DNA of 64,000 nucleotides from the NCBI RefSeq assembly GCF_000765235.1, contig NZ_JPJG01000014.1:49771-113770 (forward strand), read 5' to 3'. The stretch's first letter is position 1. Each line of letters opens with the position of its first letter. A program made the position numbers and the translations under genes. The DNA is from Oscillibacter sp. ER4. GTDB taxonomy: Bacteria; Bacillota; Clostridia; Oscillospirales; Oscillospiraceae. Positions 23,873 to 31,899 of this stretch are shown here, piece by piece. The notes beneath the pieces were generated by a model. That model worked only from the letters and a program-made list of their open reading frames with translations, searched no databases and had not been told where the DNA came from.

Positions 23873-26032
23873 TTACACGGACGCAGCCGCCTTGTCCTTC
23901 TTGTTCTCGATACGCTGGAGAACGAGGACGACGACCAGCACCGCAAGACCCGCAAGGTCAGTGACCGTGCCGGGGATGACCATCAGCAGGCCGCCGATGA
24001 CCAGTGCGACGCGGCTGATCGCCTTCATGTCGCGGATCAGGTAGCCCATCTGGCCGGAGGCGATAGACGCCATACCGAGGGTCGCGGAGATGACGATGGA
24101 GGCAACGCTCAGGAAGTTGACGTCGCTGCCGACAAAGATCAGGGCGTTATTGTAAGCAAAGATGTAGGGGATGATGAACGCCGCGATTGCGAGACGGGTC
24201 GCGTTCCAGGCGGTCTTCATCGGGGTAGCCTTGGCGATGGCGGAACCGGCGTAGGCAGCCAGCGCAACGGGCGGGGTGATGTCTGCGACGATACCGAAGT
24301 AGAAGCAGAACATGTGGGCAGCCATCAGGTTGAGACCCATGCCGGAGGCAAGGATCGGCGCGCAGGTGGTGGCCATGATAATGTAGTTCGCGGTGGTGGG
24401 AACGCCCATGCCGAGCACGATGCAGCAGAGCATCGTCAGCACGAGAGCGATGATCAGGTGACCGTTGGACAGACCGACGATCGCGCCGATGAGCACCTGG
24501 CCGAGGCCGGTCATGGTGACGACGCCGGCGATGATACCAGCCATACCGCAGGCGATACCGACGCTCAGGCAGTTCTTGCCGCCGTTTTCAAACGCGTCGA
24601 TGATGGTGGGCAGGCTCTTGACGTTGGGCTTGCTGATGGCGTAGTTGATAACCAGCAGCGCGAAGGCGATGGCAAGGCAGAGCGTGCTGCCGTTCTCGCC
24701 CATGAAGGTGCCCGGCTCGAAGCTGCGGCTCATGAGGGTCATGAACAGAAGCGGGATCAGGGGGATGGCCATGACGAGCTTCTTCTTGCCCTCTTCACGG
24801 CTGATCATGGCGACGACCACGCAGTAAAGGGTCGCGTACACGGCGGCGGTGGCCATCGTGAAGCCGATCATGATCATGTAGACCAGAACGACCAGCGGGA
24901 GGATGAGGTAGATCTGCGGGAGCAGGATCTTCCACTTGGGGAGCTCTTCGCGGGGCAGGCCCTTGAGGCCGAGCTTCTTGGCCTTGAAGTGCACGCCGAG
25001 GAAGATGCCGAGGAAGTACAGGAATGCGGGCAGGATCGCACGCACGATGATATCAGCATAGGGAACGCCGACCATTTCCGCCATCAGGAACGCCGCAGCG
25101 CCCATGATCGGGGGCATGATCTGACCGCCAGTGGAAGACGCAGCCTCGACCGCGCCGGCAAACTCCGGGGGATAACCGGTCTTCTTCATCATCGGGATGG
25201 TGACGGAACCGGTGGTCACGGTGTTACCGACGGAGGAACCGGAGACCATGCCGCAGAGGGCAGAGGAAACGACCGCGACCTTTGCAGGACCGCCGGAAGC
25301 CCAGCCGACCAGCGCGTTCGCGCAGTCGATGAAGAAGTTTGCAACACCCGTGGCCTCAAGGAAGGCACCGAAGATGACGAACAGCGCGATGTAGGTCGAG
25401 CAGACGCCGATCGGGGTGCCGAGGATACCGGTCGTGGTGTAGAAGAGGTTATACATAACGGTCTTTAAGTCCTTGCCCGCACCTAAGAAGGCGTAGAGCA
25501 CGAACACCGTCGCTACGCAGATGATCGGCATACCGACCACGCGGCGGCAGCACTCGACGAGGATCAAAGTGCCGATGATTGCAAATACGATCAGAAGGGG
25601 GATGGAAATGCTGCCGATCTGCACGACAAAGGCCTTCTGGATTCGCGTACCGGCAGATACGATTTTTTCAAGATTTAAGGGGTAGAAGAAGAAGCAGAAC
25701 GCGCCGACTGCCGCCATGACGATATCGTACCAAGGCATGTAGTTGACCTTCTGAGAGCCCTTCTTGATGGGGTAGTAGATAAACACGAGAATGATGACCA
25801 GGCCGAGGAAGAGCGGACGGCGCGCACGCTCGTCCATCTTGATCCACATGTTCATCACGATCAGGAAAATGCCGAACAGTGCCGTAAGGACACGCAGAAT
25901 CTTGCGGGGAGTCCCCTCCCAGACGCGCGTGTTCGACTCACGGTCGTACTTTTTCATGATCGCATCGACGTCTTCCATGGTGCCGACGTCGTTGTCGACT
26001 GCAACATTGTTGAGCTTTTCGTTTTCAGCCAT
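23873..26032 (-). CDS. TRAP transporter permease, fused small and large subunits (4TM/12TM)
   Basis: A 719-residue fusion of the DctQ-like and DctM-like membrane subunits, the form found with TAXI-type binding proteins. About 45 cytosolic residues precede four helices. The large part includes the family motifs GGPAKVAVVSSALCGMVSGSSVGN, TVTTGSVTIPMMKKTGY, AGAVEAASSTGGQIMPPIMGAAAF and, in the mirrored half, MGVPTTANYIIMATT. These regions are the Na+-binding hairpins of TRAP permeases. Uptake of a carboxylate or amino acid with sodium is expected. It is the last gene of the operon, after the TAXI receptor and the DUF1850 protein. Substrate not predictable. Confidence 0.94.
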   Translation of the reverse strand: MAENEKLNNVAVDNDVGTMEDVDAIMKKYDRESNTRVWEGTPRKILRVLTALFGIFLIVMNMWIKMDERARRPLFLGLVIILVFIYYPIKKGSQKVNYMPWYDIVMAAVGAFCFFFYPLNLEKIVSAGTRIQKAFVVQIGSISIPLLIVFAIIGTLILVECCRRVVGMPIICVATVFVLYAFLGAGKDLKTVMYNLFYTTTGILGTPIGVCSTYIALFVIFGAFLEATGVANFFIDCANALVGWASGGPAKVAVVSSALCGMVSGSSVGNTVTTGSVTIPMMKKTGYPPEFAGAVEAASSTGGQIMPPIMGAAAFLMAEMVGVPYADIIVRAILPAFLYFLGIFLGVHFKAKKLGLKGLPREELPKWKILLPQIYLILPLVVLVYMIMIGFTMATAAVYATLYCVVVAMISREEGKKKLVMAIPLIPLLFMTLMSRSFEPGTFMGENGSTLCLAIAFALLVINYAISKPNVKSLPTIIDAFENGGKNCLSVGIACGMAGIIAGVVTMTGLGQVLIGAIVGLSNGHLIIALVLTMLCCIVLGMGVPTTANYIIMATTCAPILASGMGLNLMAAHMFCFYFGIVADITPPVALAAYAGSAIAKATPMKTAWNATRLAIAAFIIPYIFAYNNALIFVGSDVNFLSVASIVISATLGMASIASGQMGYLIRDMKAISRVALVIGGLLMVIPGTVTDLAGLAVLVVVLVLQRIENKKDKAAASV

Positions 26033-26074
26033 GATGCAATTTCCTCCTAATTCTATTTGAGAGCATCCGTGCGC

Positions 26075-26587
26075 TCAGACGAGCCAGAATTCGTAATTAA
26101 AACGCACAGGCGCGTTTTTTCCACACAAATCACGCAGACTGACATCCTCGCCGTTTACATTGAGTACATGGTCAGAGACCGTACCGACAATGTAGCCGAC
26201 GTTTGTCCTGTCCTGATGGATGTTTCGGATGACCATTGCCCAGCCCTTGTAATCGGGGCGGTCCACATAGACCTTGTCAAGCGTTTCACCGGGGTTGAGC
26301 TCCGTCTGCACGCCTGCGCCAAAGGAGCAATAGGTCGTCTCCTCCACATAGATCGTTTTGTTTTCGATCTCGTAGGTATCGGTCAGGGGGTATTTGTTCA
26401 CGGAATGGATAAAGGTCACGGAAAAGCGGTCTCCCTCGCCCATTTTGTACCGGGCGTAGACCTCGCCGGTGTCGCGGTTGCGCAGGGTCAGATAGTAGCC
26501 GGAGCGAGGAAGAAGCACGGCGGCCGCTGCAATAATCGTTATTATTGCAGCGGCCGCAATTATGTATTTCCGCAGATGAGAATTCAC
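26075..26587 (-). CDS. DUF1850 protein of the TAXI-TRAP operon
   Basis: A 170-residue protein with one N-terminal helix rich in Ala and Ile (about 8-27) and an external domain containing VTFIHSVNKYPLTDTYEIEN, YCSFGAGVQTELNPGE and a W-X-W-poor terminal strand region. DUF1850 genes recur between TAXI receptors and fused TRAP permeases, so it is probably an accessory subunit, role unknown. The start is GTG at 26587 with no strong ribosome site; the first in-frame ATG would remove the helix. The helix-coding DNA is a perfect 17-bp-arm palindrome (26520-26557). Confidence 0.85.
   Translation of the reverse strand: MNSHLRKYIIAAAAIITIIAAAAVLLPRSGYYLTLRNRDTGEVYARYKMGEGDRFSVTFIHSVNKYPLTDTYEIENKTIYVEETTYCSFGAGVQTELNPGETLDKVYVDRPDYKGWAMVIRNIHQDRTNVGYIVGTVSDHVLNVNGEDVSLRDLCGKNAPVRFNYEFWLV
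26520..26557. repeat. Perfect palindrome inside the DUF1850 coding sequence
   Basis: 17-bp arms (starting GCGGCCGCTGCAATAAT at 26520-26536) around a 4-nt loop (26537-26540). It encodes the symmetrical peptide AAAAIITIIAAAA. In mRNA it would form a very stable hairpin about 30-68 nt into the gene. Confidence 0.8.
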
Positions 26588-26611
26588 GTCAATACACGGT
26601 AGCGATCCTGC

Positions 26612-27601
26612 TTACAGGACGCCGATTTCCTTGTAGTACTTCTCAGCACCGGGATGCATGGTGACGGTCGCACCGGCGGAGGCAGCCTCGGGATCGAGGA
26701 AGCCGAACTTGGCGTGGCCTTCGGTCAGAGCGTCCTTGTTGTCGAACATGGCCTTGACGAACTCATAAACGACATCCTCGCTCAGCTCTTCGGAGGCAAC
26801 GAGAGTAGCCTGGATAGCGACGCAGGTAACGTCGGCATCCTGACCGGTGTAGGTGCCGGCAGCCAGATCGTCACGGATCAGGAACGGATATGCCTCCTGG
26901 ATGGCGGTGAGCTCATCGTCGCTCAGGGAGACGAGGTTGAGGGTGTTGGTGGTGGCATAGTCGACGATAGCGGTCGTGGGAGCACCGGCGACAGTGAAGG
27001 CGGCGTCGATCTTGCCGTCCTTGAGCTGGTCAACGCCATCCTGGAAGGAGCCGTTCACCGCAGTGACATCGTCCTTGGTAAGACCCGCAGCGCTGAGGAC
27101 CTGCCAGGCGTTGATCTCGGTACCGGAACCAACGTCACCGACGCAGATGGTCTTGCCCTTGAGGTCGGACACGGTGTTGATGCCGGGCTTGGCAAGGATC
27201 TGAACGGTCTCGTTGTAGATACCGGCGACCCAAAGAGCGTTGGTCTCGGGAGCGCCGTCGAAGGAGTTGGTGCCCTCGTGTGCGTAGTTGATAACGTCGG
27301 ACTGCAGAATGGCCATCTGAGCCTCGCCGTCGGTGATCATGTTGACGTTCGCGACGGAAGCGCCGGTGGACTCAACATTGAGGGTGGAAAGGGTCAGCTT
27401 GGAGTCGAGGACGGTCTTGAGAACGCCGCCGACAGCATAGTAGGTACCGGAGGTACCGCCGGTCGCCAGAGTGATCGCGACGGGGGAATCGGAGCTGGTG
27501 TCGCCGTCGTTGTTCTGGCTGTCGTCCGTCTTCTCACCGCCGCAGGCGACCAGCGCGAAGACCATCGCGAGAGAGAGGATCAGAGCTAAAAACTTTTTCA
27601 T
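26612..27601 (-). CDS. TAXI family TRAP transporter substrate-binding lipoprotein
   Basis: A 329-residue receptor for the TRAP permease encoded downstream. A lipoprotein signal peptide ends ALVAC (Cys20). Then a Ser/Asp-rich linker leads to the TAXI domain: ITLATGGTSGTYYAVGGVL, a central KGKTICVGDVGSGTEINAWQ and the late LVSLSDDELTAIQEAYPF. TAXI receptors bind glutamate-like or other small anions. The start at 27601 was preferred over an upstream ATG because it starts the signal peptide and follows AAGGAG. A promoter at 27737-27765 and a structured leader of about 130 nt lie upstream. Confidence 0.94.
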   Translation of the reverse strand: MKKFLALILSLAMVFALVACGGEKTDDSQNNDGDTSSDSPVAITLATGGTSGTYYAVGGVLKTVLDSKLTLSTLNVESTGASVANVNMITDGEAQMAILQSDVINYAHEGTNSFDGAPETNALWVAGIYNETVQILAKPGINTVSDLKGKTICVGDVGSGTEINAWQVLSAAGLTKDDVTAVNGSFQDGVDQLKDGKIDAAFTVAGAPTTAIVDYATTNTLNLVSLSDDELTAIQEAYPFLIRDDLAAGTYTGQDADVTCVAIQATLVASEELSEDVVYEFVKAMFDNKDALTEGHAKFGFLDPEAASAGATVTMHPGAEKYYKEIGVL

Positions 27602-27650
27602 ACGCAATCTCCTTTTTGATTCTTCCGGCATTCACCGCTTCACCGGCACA

Positions 27651-27680
27651 TGCTCCGCCGCGTGGGGGCGCTTCGGAGCA
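27651..27680 (-). other. Structured 5' leader of the TAXI-TRAP operon
   Basis: In the untranslated leader a stem TGCTCCG (27651-27657) / CGGAGCA (27674-27680) is enclosed by CGCTTC / GAAGCG (27636-27695 region). A TTGCCT/AGGCAA stem lies near the expected transcript start. No known riboswitch was recognised. The remainder of the 350-nt gap holds the promoter and the thrS terminator. Confidence 0.4.
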
Positions 27681-27736
27681 CCTACGTTGGAGAAGCGTTG
27701 AATTCCGAAATTTACTTGCCTCTTTCAGGCAATCTC

Positions 27737-27765
27737 ATTATAACCGAATGACAGGTCTATTGCAA
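27737..27765 (-). promoter_or_regulatory. Promoter of the TAXI-TRAP operon
   Basis: Minus strand TTGCAA (27760-27765), 17-nt spacer, TATAAT (27737-27742). Confidence 0.82.
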
Positions 27766-27879
27766 GACGTTTTTACTTTTTTGGATATTTCGCCAAATTA
27801 TCGTTGAATTGCGTCATCATTCGACCGATTATTTCGTTAAACATTTATCAGGTTTTCAAATTTTTCTTTAGGTATAAAA

Positions 27880-27908
27880 AATCAGGGCGGCAAAGCGCCG
27901 CCCTGATT
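27880..27908 (-). terminator. Terminator of thrS
   Basis: AATCAGGGCGGC / GCCGCCCTGATT perfect 12-bp stem with a 5-nt loop, followed on the minus strand by TTTTTATACC. Confidence 0.92.
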
Positions 27909-27951
27909 CTATGAAAGGCTCAAATGCTAATTATGCAAAATCGGTATGCTA

Positions 27952-29763
27952 TTATTTCTTTTCCTTGTTGTCCACGACCTGCTTGAGAAGCGCGGAGAAC
28001 TCGTCCATGCTCATCGCGCCGAGGTCGCCGTCCGCGCGGTGGCGCGGGGAAACGGTGCCGTTCTCCATGTCGCGGTCGCCGACGACCACCATGTAGGGGA
28101 CCTTCTCCATCTGCGCGTCGCGGATCTTGCGGCCGATCTTCTCGTTGCGGTAGTCGACCTCGACGCGGAAGCCCATATTCTCGAGCCTTTTCGCCTGCTC
28201 GGCGCAGTAGTCGGCGGCGCGGTCGGTAACGGGCAGGAAGCGCACCTGCTCGGGCGCCATCCACGTCGGCAGCGCGCCGGCGTACTCCTCGATGAGGTAG
28301 GCGAGCGTGCGCTCGTAGCAGCCAAGAGACGTGCGGTGGATGATGTACGGCAGCTTCTTCTCGCCGTTTTCGTCGATGTAGTACATGCCGAAGCGCTCGG
28401 CGAGCAACATGTCGATCTGGATGGTGACGAGGGTGTCTTCCTTGCCGTAGACGTTCTTATACTGGATGTCGAGCTTCGGGCCGTAGAATGCGGCCTCGTC
28501 GATGCCGACGGTGTAGTCGACGTCGAGGTCCTTGAGGATGCGCTCCATCACGCTCTGGGCGTGATCCCACTGCTCCTTCGTGCCCTCGTACTTGTTGTTC
28601 GGGTTCGCGGGATCCCACTGGGAGAAGCGGAACGTGCACTTGTCAAGAAGGCCGACGGTGCCGAGGCAGTACTTGGCAAGGTCGAGGCAGCCCTTGAACT
28701 CCTCTTCGAGCTGGTCGGGGCGCAGGACGAGGTGGCCTTCGGAAATGGTGAACTGACGCACGCGGATGAGGCCGTGCATCTCGCCGGAATCCTCGTTGCG
28801 GAACAGCGTCGAGGTCTCGCCCAGGCGCATCGGCAGGTCGCGGTAGGAGCGCTGGCGGTTCAGGTAGACCTGATACTGGAACGGGCAGGTCATCGGGCGC
28901 AGGGCGAAGCACTCCTTCGTCTCGTCATACGGGTCGCCGAGGATGAACATGCCGTCGAGATAGTGATCCCAGTGGCCGGAGATCTTGTAAAGGTCGCGCT
29001 TGGCCATGAGCGGGGTCTTGGTGAGAAGATAGCCGCGCTTCTGCTCGGTATCCTCGACCCAGCGCTGGAGCACCTGCACGACGCGCGCGCCCTTAGGTAG
29101 CAGCACCGGAAGGCCCTGACCGATGCAGTCGACGGTGGTGAAATATTCGAGCTCGCGGCCGAGCTTGTTGTGGTCGCGCTTGACGGCCTCCTCGCGCTCT
29201 TTGAGGTAGGCGTCCAGCTCTTCCTTCTTCGGGAAAGCGACGCCGTAGATGCGCTGGAGCACCTCGCGGTTCGAGTCGCCGCGCCAGTAGGCGGCGTTGC
29301 AGGCGGTCAGCTTGATGCCGTTGCCCTTGATGCGGCCGGTGGAGTCGAGGTGCGGACCGGCGCAGAGGTCGGTGAACTCGCCCTGCTTGTAGAAGCTGAT
29401 GACGGCGTCCTCGGGCAGGTCGTTGATGAGCTCGACCTTGAACGGCTCTTCCTTTTCTTCCATAAACTTGATGGCCTCGGCGCGCGGGAGCTCAAAGCGC
29501 TCGAGCTTGAGCTTTTCCTTGCAGATCTTGCGCATTTCGGCTTCGATCTCAGCCAAATTCTCCGGCGTGAAGGAGAACGGGGCGAGCATATCGTAGTAGA
29601 AACCGTTGTCGATGCTCGGGCCGATGGCGAGCTTCACCTCGGGCCAGAGGCGCTTGACGGCCTGCGCCAGCACATGGGAGCAGGTGTGCCAATAGGTCTT
29701 GCGGTACTCGGGATTTTCAAACGAGAACTGGTTCTCTTCGCTGATCTTGACTTCTTCAGACAT
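27952..29763 (-). CDS. thrS: Threonyl-tRNA synthetase without TGS domain
   Basis: Charges tRNA-Thr. The 603-residue protein has the editing domain (HTCSHVLAQAVKRLW with the HX3H motif; DLCAGPHLDSTG), the class II core (motif 2 RNEDSGEMHGLIRVRQFT; zinc Cys in LRPMTCPFQYQVY; motif 3 HRTSLGCYERTLAYLIEE) and a C-terminal anticodon-binding domain. Usual bacterial ThrRS start with a TGS domain of about 60 residues; here the protein begins about 25 residues before the editing domain, so TGS is absent. The start at 29763 is fixed by GGAGG eight bases upstream. The gene is preceded by a T-box leader. Confidence 0.96.
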   Translation of the reverse strand: MSEEVKISEENQFSFENPEYRKTYWHTCSHVLAQAVKRLWPEVKLAIGPSIDNGFYYDMLAPFSFTPENLAEIEAEMRKICKEKLKLERFELPRAEAIKFMEEKEEPFKVELINDLPEDAVISFYKQGEFTDLCAGPHLDSTGRIKGNGIKLTACNAAYWRGDSNREVLQRIYGVAFPKKEELDAYLKEREEAVKRDHNKLGRELEYFTTVDCIGQGLPVLLPKGARVVQVLQRWVEDTEQKRGYLLTKTPLMAKRDLYKISGHWDHYLDGMFILGDPYDETKECFALRPMTCPFQYQVYLNRQRSYRDLPMRLGETSTLFRNEDSGEMHGLIRVRQFTISEGHLVLRPDQLEEEFKGCLDLAKYCLGTVGLLDKCTFRFSQWDPANPNNKYEGTKEQWDHAQSVMERILKDLDVDYTVGIDEAAFYGPKLDIQYKNVYGKEDTLVTIQIDMLLAERFGMYYIDENGEKKLPYIIHRTSLGCYERTLAYLIEEYAGALPTWMAPEQVRFLPVTDRAADYCAEQAKRLENMGFRVEVDYRNEKIGRKIRDAQMEKVPYMVVVGDRDMENGTVSPRHRADGDLGAMSMDEFSALLKQVVDNKEKK

Positions 29764-29785
29764 GTTATTTACCTCCATTTTCATT

Positions 29786-30035
29786 TGAGGGTGCAAAAAA
29801 GCTCCACCCCCGATGTCTATCAGGGGTGAAGCATCGAAATACTCCACGGTTCCACCCTGCTTGCGCGTTGCGCGCCGCTTGTGTCCGCTGTAACGGGCGA
29901 TCCCGTCCCGCTTGTTTCGCGGGCGGCTCAAGGGTGGTACTGCCGGTCTCTTCCGCAGGATGCTCGCAGCAAATGCATCCCTCTCTTGGCGGCGAACTCC
30001 GGTTTCTTCCCTATCCAAGCCATTTTGATGATGGG
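29786..30035 (-). promoter_or_regulatory. T-box riboswitch of thrS
   Basis: Leader of about 250 nt. On the minus strand it contains the T-box AGGGTGGAACCGTGG (29844-29858) that pairs with the acceptor end of uncharged tRNA. It is followed by a terminator stem CACCCCT / GGGGGTG and TTTTTT (29791-29830). A threonine specifier ACC is available in AGTACCACCC (29932-29941) on the 3' side of the Stem I region. Uncharged tRNA-Thr should stabilise the antiterminator and switch thrS on. Confidence 0.9.
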
Positions 30036-30064
30036 AGTGTACACCCGCCGCGCCCGTTTGTCAA
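30036..30064 (-). promoter_or_regulatory. Promoter of thrS
   Basis: Minus-strand TTGACA (30059-30064), 17-nt spacer, TACACT (30036-30041), directly before the T-box leader. Confidence 0.82.
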
Positions 30065-30066
30065 GC

Positions 30067-30094
30067 AAAAAGTGTGCACAGTGTGCGCACTTTT
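30067..30094 (-). terminator. Terminator of the ModE-like/zinc-ribbon operon
   Basis: AAAAGTG...CACTTTT hairpin after the zinc-ribbon gene, ending in TTTTTG on the minus strand. Confidence 0.75.
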
Positions 30095-30106
30095 ACAATA
30101 AATTCA

Positions 30107-30538
30107 TCAAAACTCCGGCGGGCGGTTTTTGGGCGACTTGCCGTCGTCCTCGTCTCTGCCGAGAATACCCGAAAAGAGTTTTTTGCGCTTTGCACGCCTT
30201 TCCTCCTCTTTTTGCTTCTGCTCCGCCTTGTAACGCTCGATCGACTCCAGTTCTTCAATGCGCTCGCGCGCAACAGCGCGCAGCATATCCGGATTGGCAT
30301 CGTAAACGATCGCACGCAACTCGTCCATCGTCATTTCCTCGCAGGCATCCCGAAAGCGCTTTTCGCGCACGTCCTCCGGCTCAAAGAATGCCATGCGGCC
30401 GCACCACGAGCAGATGTACATATCCACCTCGACATGATCGGTCCAGAGATTCGAACCGAGGCTCGAGCCGTTCATCTCGAGCGTCTGCTTCCCCTGAGGC
30501 TTCATTTCGTGTCCGCAGACGCAAAGCTTACCGAGCAT
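30107..30538 (-). CDS. Zinc-ribbon-like protein with charged helical tail, unknown function
   Basis: A 143-residue cytosolic protein. Two cysteine pairs, LCVCGHEM near residue 5 and YICSWCGRM near residue 40, could bind zinc. An acidic middle section follows, then a charged helix (RERIEELESIERYKAEQKQK...) and a basic Pro-rich end. No family is recognised. The start at 30538 follows AAAGGAGG and overlaps the end of the ModE-like gene by 11 nt, so the two are coupled. This raises the possibility of a partner in molybdenum-responsive control, by context only. Confidence 0.75.
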   Translation of the reverse strand: MLGKLCVCGHEMKPQGKQTLEMNGSSLGSNLWTDHVEVDMYICSWCGRMAFFEPEDVREKRFRDACEEMTMDELRAIVYDANPDMLRAVARERIEELESIERYKAEQKQKEEERRAKRKKLFSGILGRDEDDGKSPKNRPPEF

Positions 30539-30923
30539 ATCGTTCCTCCTTTTTATGCACTTCCTGCTTGGGAATGTCATCGTAAAAGGCAAAGGTCTCT
30601 TCAAAGAGCTTCTCGCCGTAGGCGCGCAGCTTCTCGCAGTATTCATCGTAGGCGGTGAGCATCTGCCGCGCCTCGTCCGTCAGTACCGCGCCGCCGCCGT
30701 GCTTGCCGCCCGCCGTGGAGGTCAAAAGATGGAAGCCCAGCCCGTCCTCGGCATTGCGGACGACCGTCCACGCCTTGGAATAGGCCATGGACATCGACAG
30801 CGCCGCCGCGCGCAGCGAATGCAGCTCGTCTACGCGCTTCAAAAGCTGGGACACGCCGGGGCCAAAGCATTTCTGGTCGGAAAACACACGGGCGGAGAGA
30901 ACAACGCGGAGCTCACGTTCCAT
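30528..30923 (-). CDS. ModE-like winged-helix regulator (DNA-binding domain only)
   Basis: A 131-residue protein of the ModE N-terminal/LysR-type winged-helix family. The layout is characteristic: FGPGVSQLLKRVDELHSLRAAA, then SMAYSKAWTVVRNAEDGLGF, then the wing TAGGKHGGGAVLTDEARQML. Full ModE adds molybdate-binding Mop domains; here they are missing, as in short ModE-like regulators of anaerobes, so another sensor may be needed. Target genes are probably molybdenum-linked: a CGnTATC inverted repeat stands before modA (1481-1503). The start at 30923 follows AAAGGAAG; the promoter is at 30953-30981. Confidence 0.88.
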   Translation of the reverse strand: MERELRVVLSARVFSDQKCFGPGVSQLLKRVDELHSLRAAALSMSMAYSKAWTVVRNAEDGLGFHLLTSTAGGKHGGGAVLTDEARQMLTAYDEYCEKLRAYGEKLFEETFAFYDDIPKQEVHKKEERYAR

Positions 30924-30952
30924 AGGGCGGCACTTCCTTTCTGTTGTATTTC

Positions 30953-30981
30953 ATTATATCCAGGTGAATGCGGTTCGTCAA
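30953..30981 (-). promoter_or_regulatory. Promoter of the ModE-like gene
   Basis: Minus-strand TTGACG (30976-30981), 17-nt spacer, TATAAT (30953-30958). Confidence 0.8.
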
Positions 30982-31022
30982 TACGGCAAAAGCTAAGCGG
31001 GAGCATGCCGCTCCCGCTTTCT

Positions 31023-31577
31023 TCACTTTAAGGTGTTGTAGTGCGTATTTTCGCCGTCGAACAAAAAGCCGTCCGTGTCGTGCACGCGGCCGTTCGACAG
31101 CATCTGCCGGTAACGCACATCGTTCGAGATTCCATTGATATTTGTGCCTGTCAAACTGCGTCCGTTGCTGCGCAGCTGCGCGTTTGCGCTCTTTTCCGTC
31201 TCGGGGTTCAGATAGGTCTTACCGTAGAGGTTGCCGTTTTCGTGCGTGATGGTCTTGTCGCTGCCAAAATAGCGGCTGCGGTCGCTGGCGCTCGCGGCGG
31301 CATTGCGGCGGTCGACGCTGCGCGTCGTATTCTCTCCGTCGCCGTCCATGTCGTCGCCCATCATGCCGTCGCCGGTCACGCTGTCGTCTTTTTTGTTTTT
31401 GCCGCTCATGTCGTCGCCCGGCATGTTATCCTTTTTTTTGCCGCTGTCCGCCGCGCCGTTGTCGGTCGTACCGGTCGACGGGCCGTTGGCGGTGTTGCTG
31501 TCCTTCTTCTCCCCGCAGCCCGCGAGCGAGAAGAGCAGCAGCGCCGTCACAAAAAGCATGGCAAGGGTCTGCTTCAT
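31023..31577 (-). CDS. Putative lipoprotein with low-complexity Asp/Met/Lys-rich region
   Basis: A 184-residue predicted lipoprotein. The signal peptide ends LFSLAGC (Cys21). Residues 25-85 are low complexity, rich in Asp, Gly, Lys and Met (KKKDNMPGDDMSGKNKKDD). The end part (SRYFGSDKTITHENGNLYGK to HYNTLK) is polar and compact. No catalytic domain is recognised. The Met/Asp-rich stretch could bind metal, but this is speculative. The start at 31577 follows AAGGAG; a longer frame to 31760 only adds codons from the repeat element upstream. A GC-rich hairpin at about 30997-31020 follows the stop. Confidence 0.8.
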   Translation of the reverse strand: MKQTLAMLFVTALLLFSLAGCGEKKDSNTANGPSTGTTDNGAADSGKKKDNMPGDDMSGKNKKDDSVTGDGMMGDDMDGDGENTTRSVDRRNAAASASDRSRYFGSDKTITHENGNLYGKTYLNPETEKSANAQLRSNGRSLTGTNINGISNDVRYRQMLSNGRVHDTDGFLFDGENTHYNTLK

Positions 31578-31689
31578 TGCTGCATTTCTCCTTACGTTCA
31601 TCTCCCGCGATACCCAAGCAATAGTATGCGCACGAAGCAGCAAGAAACCAGACGTAAATTTTGTCAAAACGCATGTCACCGACACTAAC

Positions 31690-31845
31690 TCGGCAAAAAG
31701 CCTCGCAGAGTTTCGCGCCCATAGGCGCGAAATAATTTTAATCGTAATTTCCAACGACATGTGCGTTGGAAATTACACTTCTCAGGCCGCAAGTGTGGAA
31801 ATCGACCGCCTGCGGCGGTTGATTTATGCGCGCAGCGGCCTGCAA
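31690..31845. repeat. Structured intergenic element, copy E
   Basis: The 320-nt gap before the lipoprotein gene holds TTCGCGC/GCGCGAA (31712-31731, as at 1516-1535), a perfect 10-bp hairpin AATTTCCAAC / GTTGGAAATT (31746-31774), and CAGGCCGC (31783-31790) / GCGGCCTG (31835-31842). The last matches CAGCCTGC/GCAGGCTG at 1875-1919 with paired changes and shares GCAAGTGTG. No gene is seen here. Confidence 0.6.
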
Positions 31846-31851
31846 AAAATC

Positions 31852-31890
31852 AAAAAAGAAGGGCATCGCAAAACGATGCCCTTCTTTTTT
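31852..31890 (-). terminator. Terminator of the bcd-etfB-etfA operon
   Basis: AAAAAAGAAGGGCATCG / CGATGCCCTTCTTTTTT, 17-bp perfect stem with 5-nt loop. Confidence 0.96.
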
Positions 31891-31899
31891 GAAATTGTC

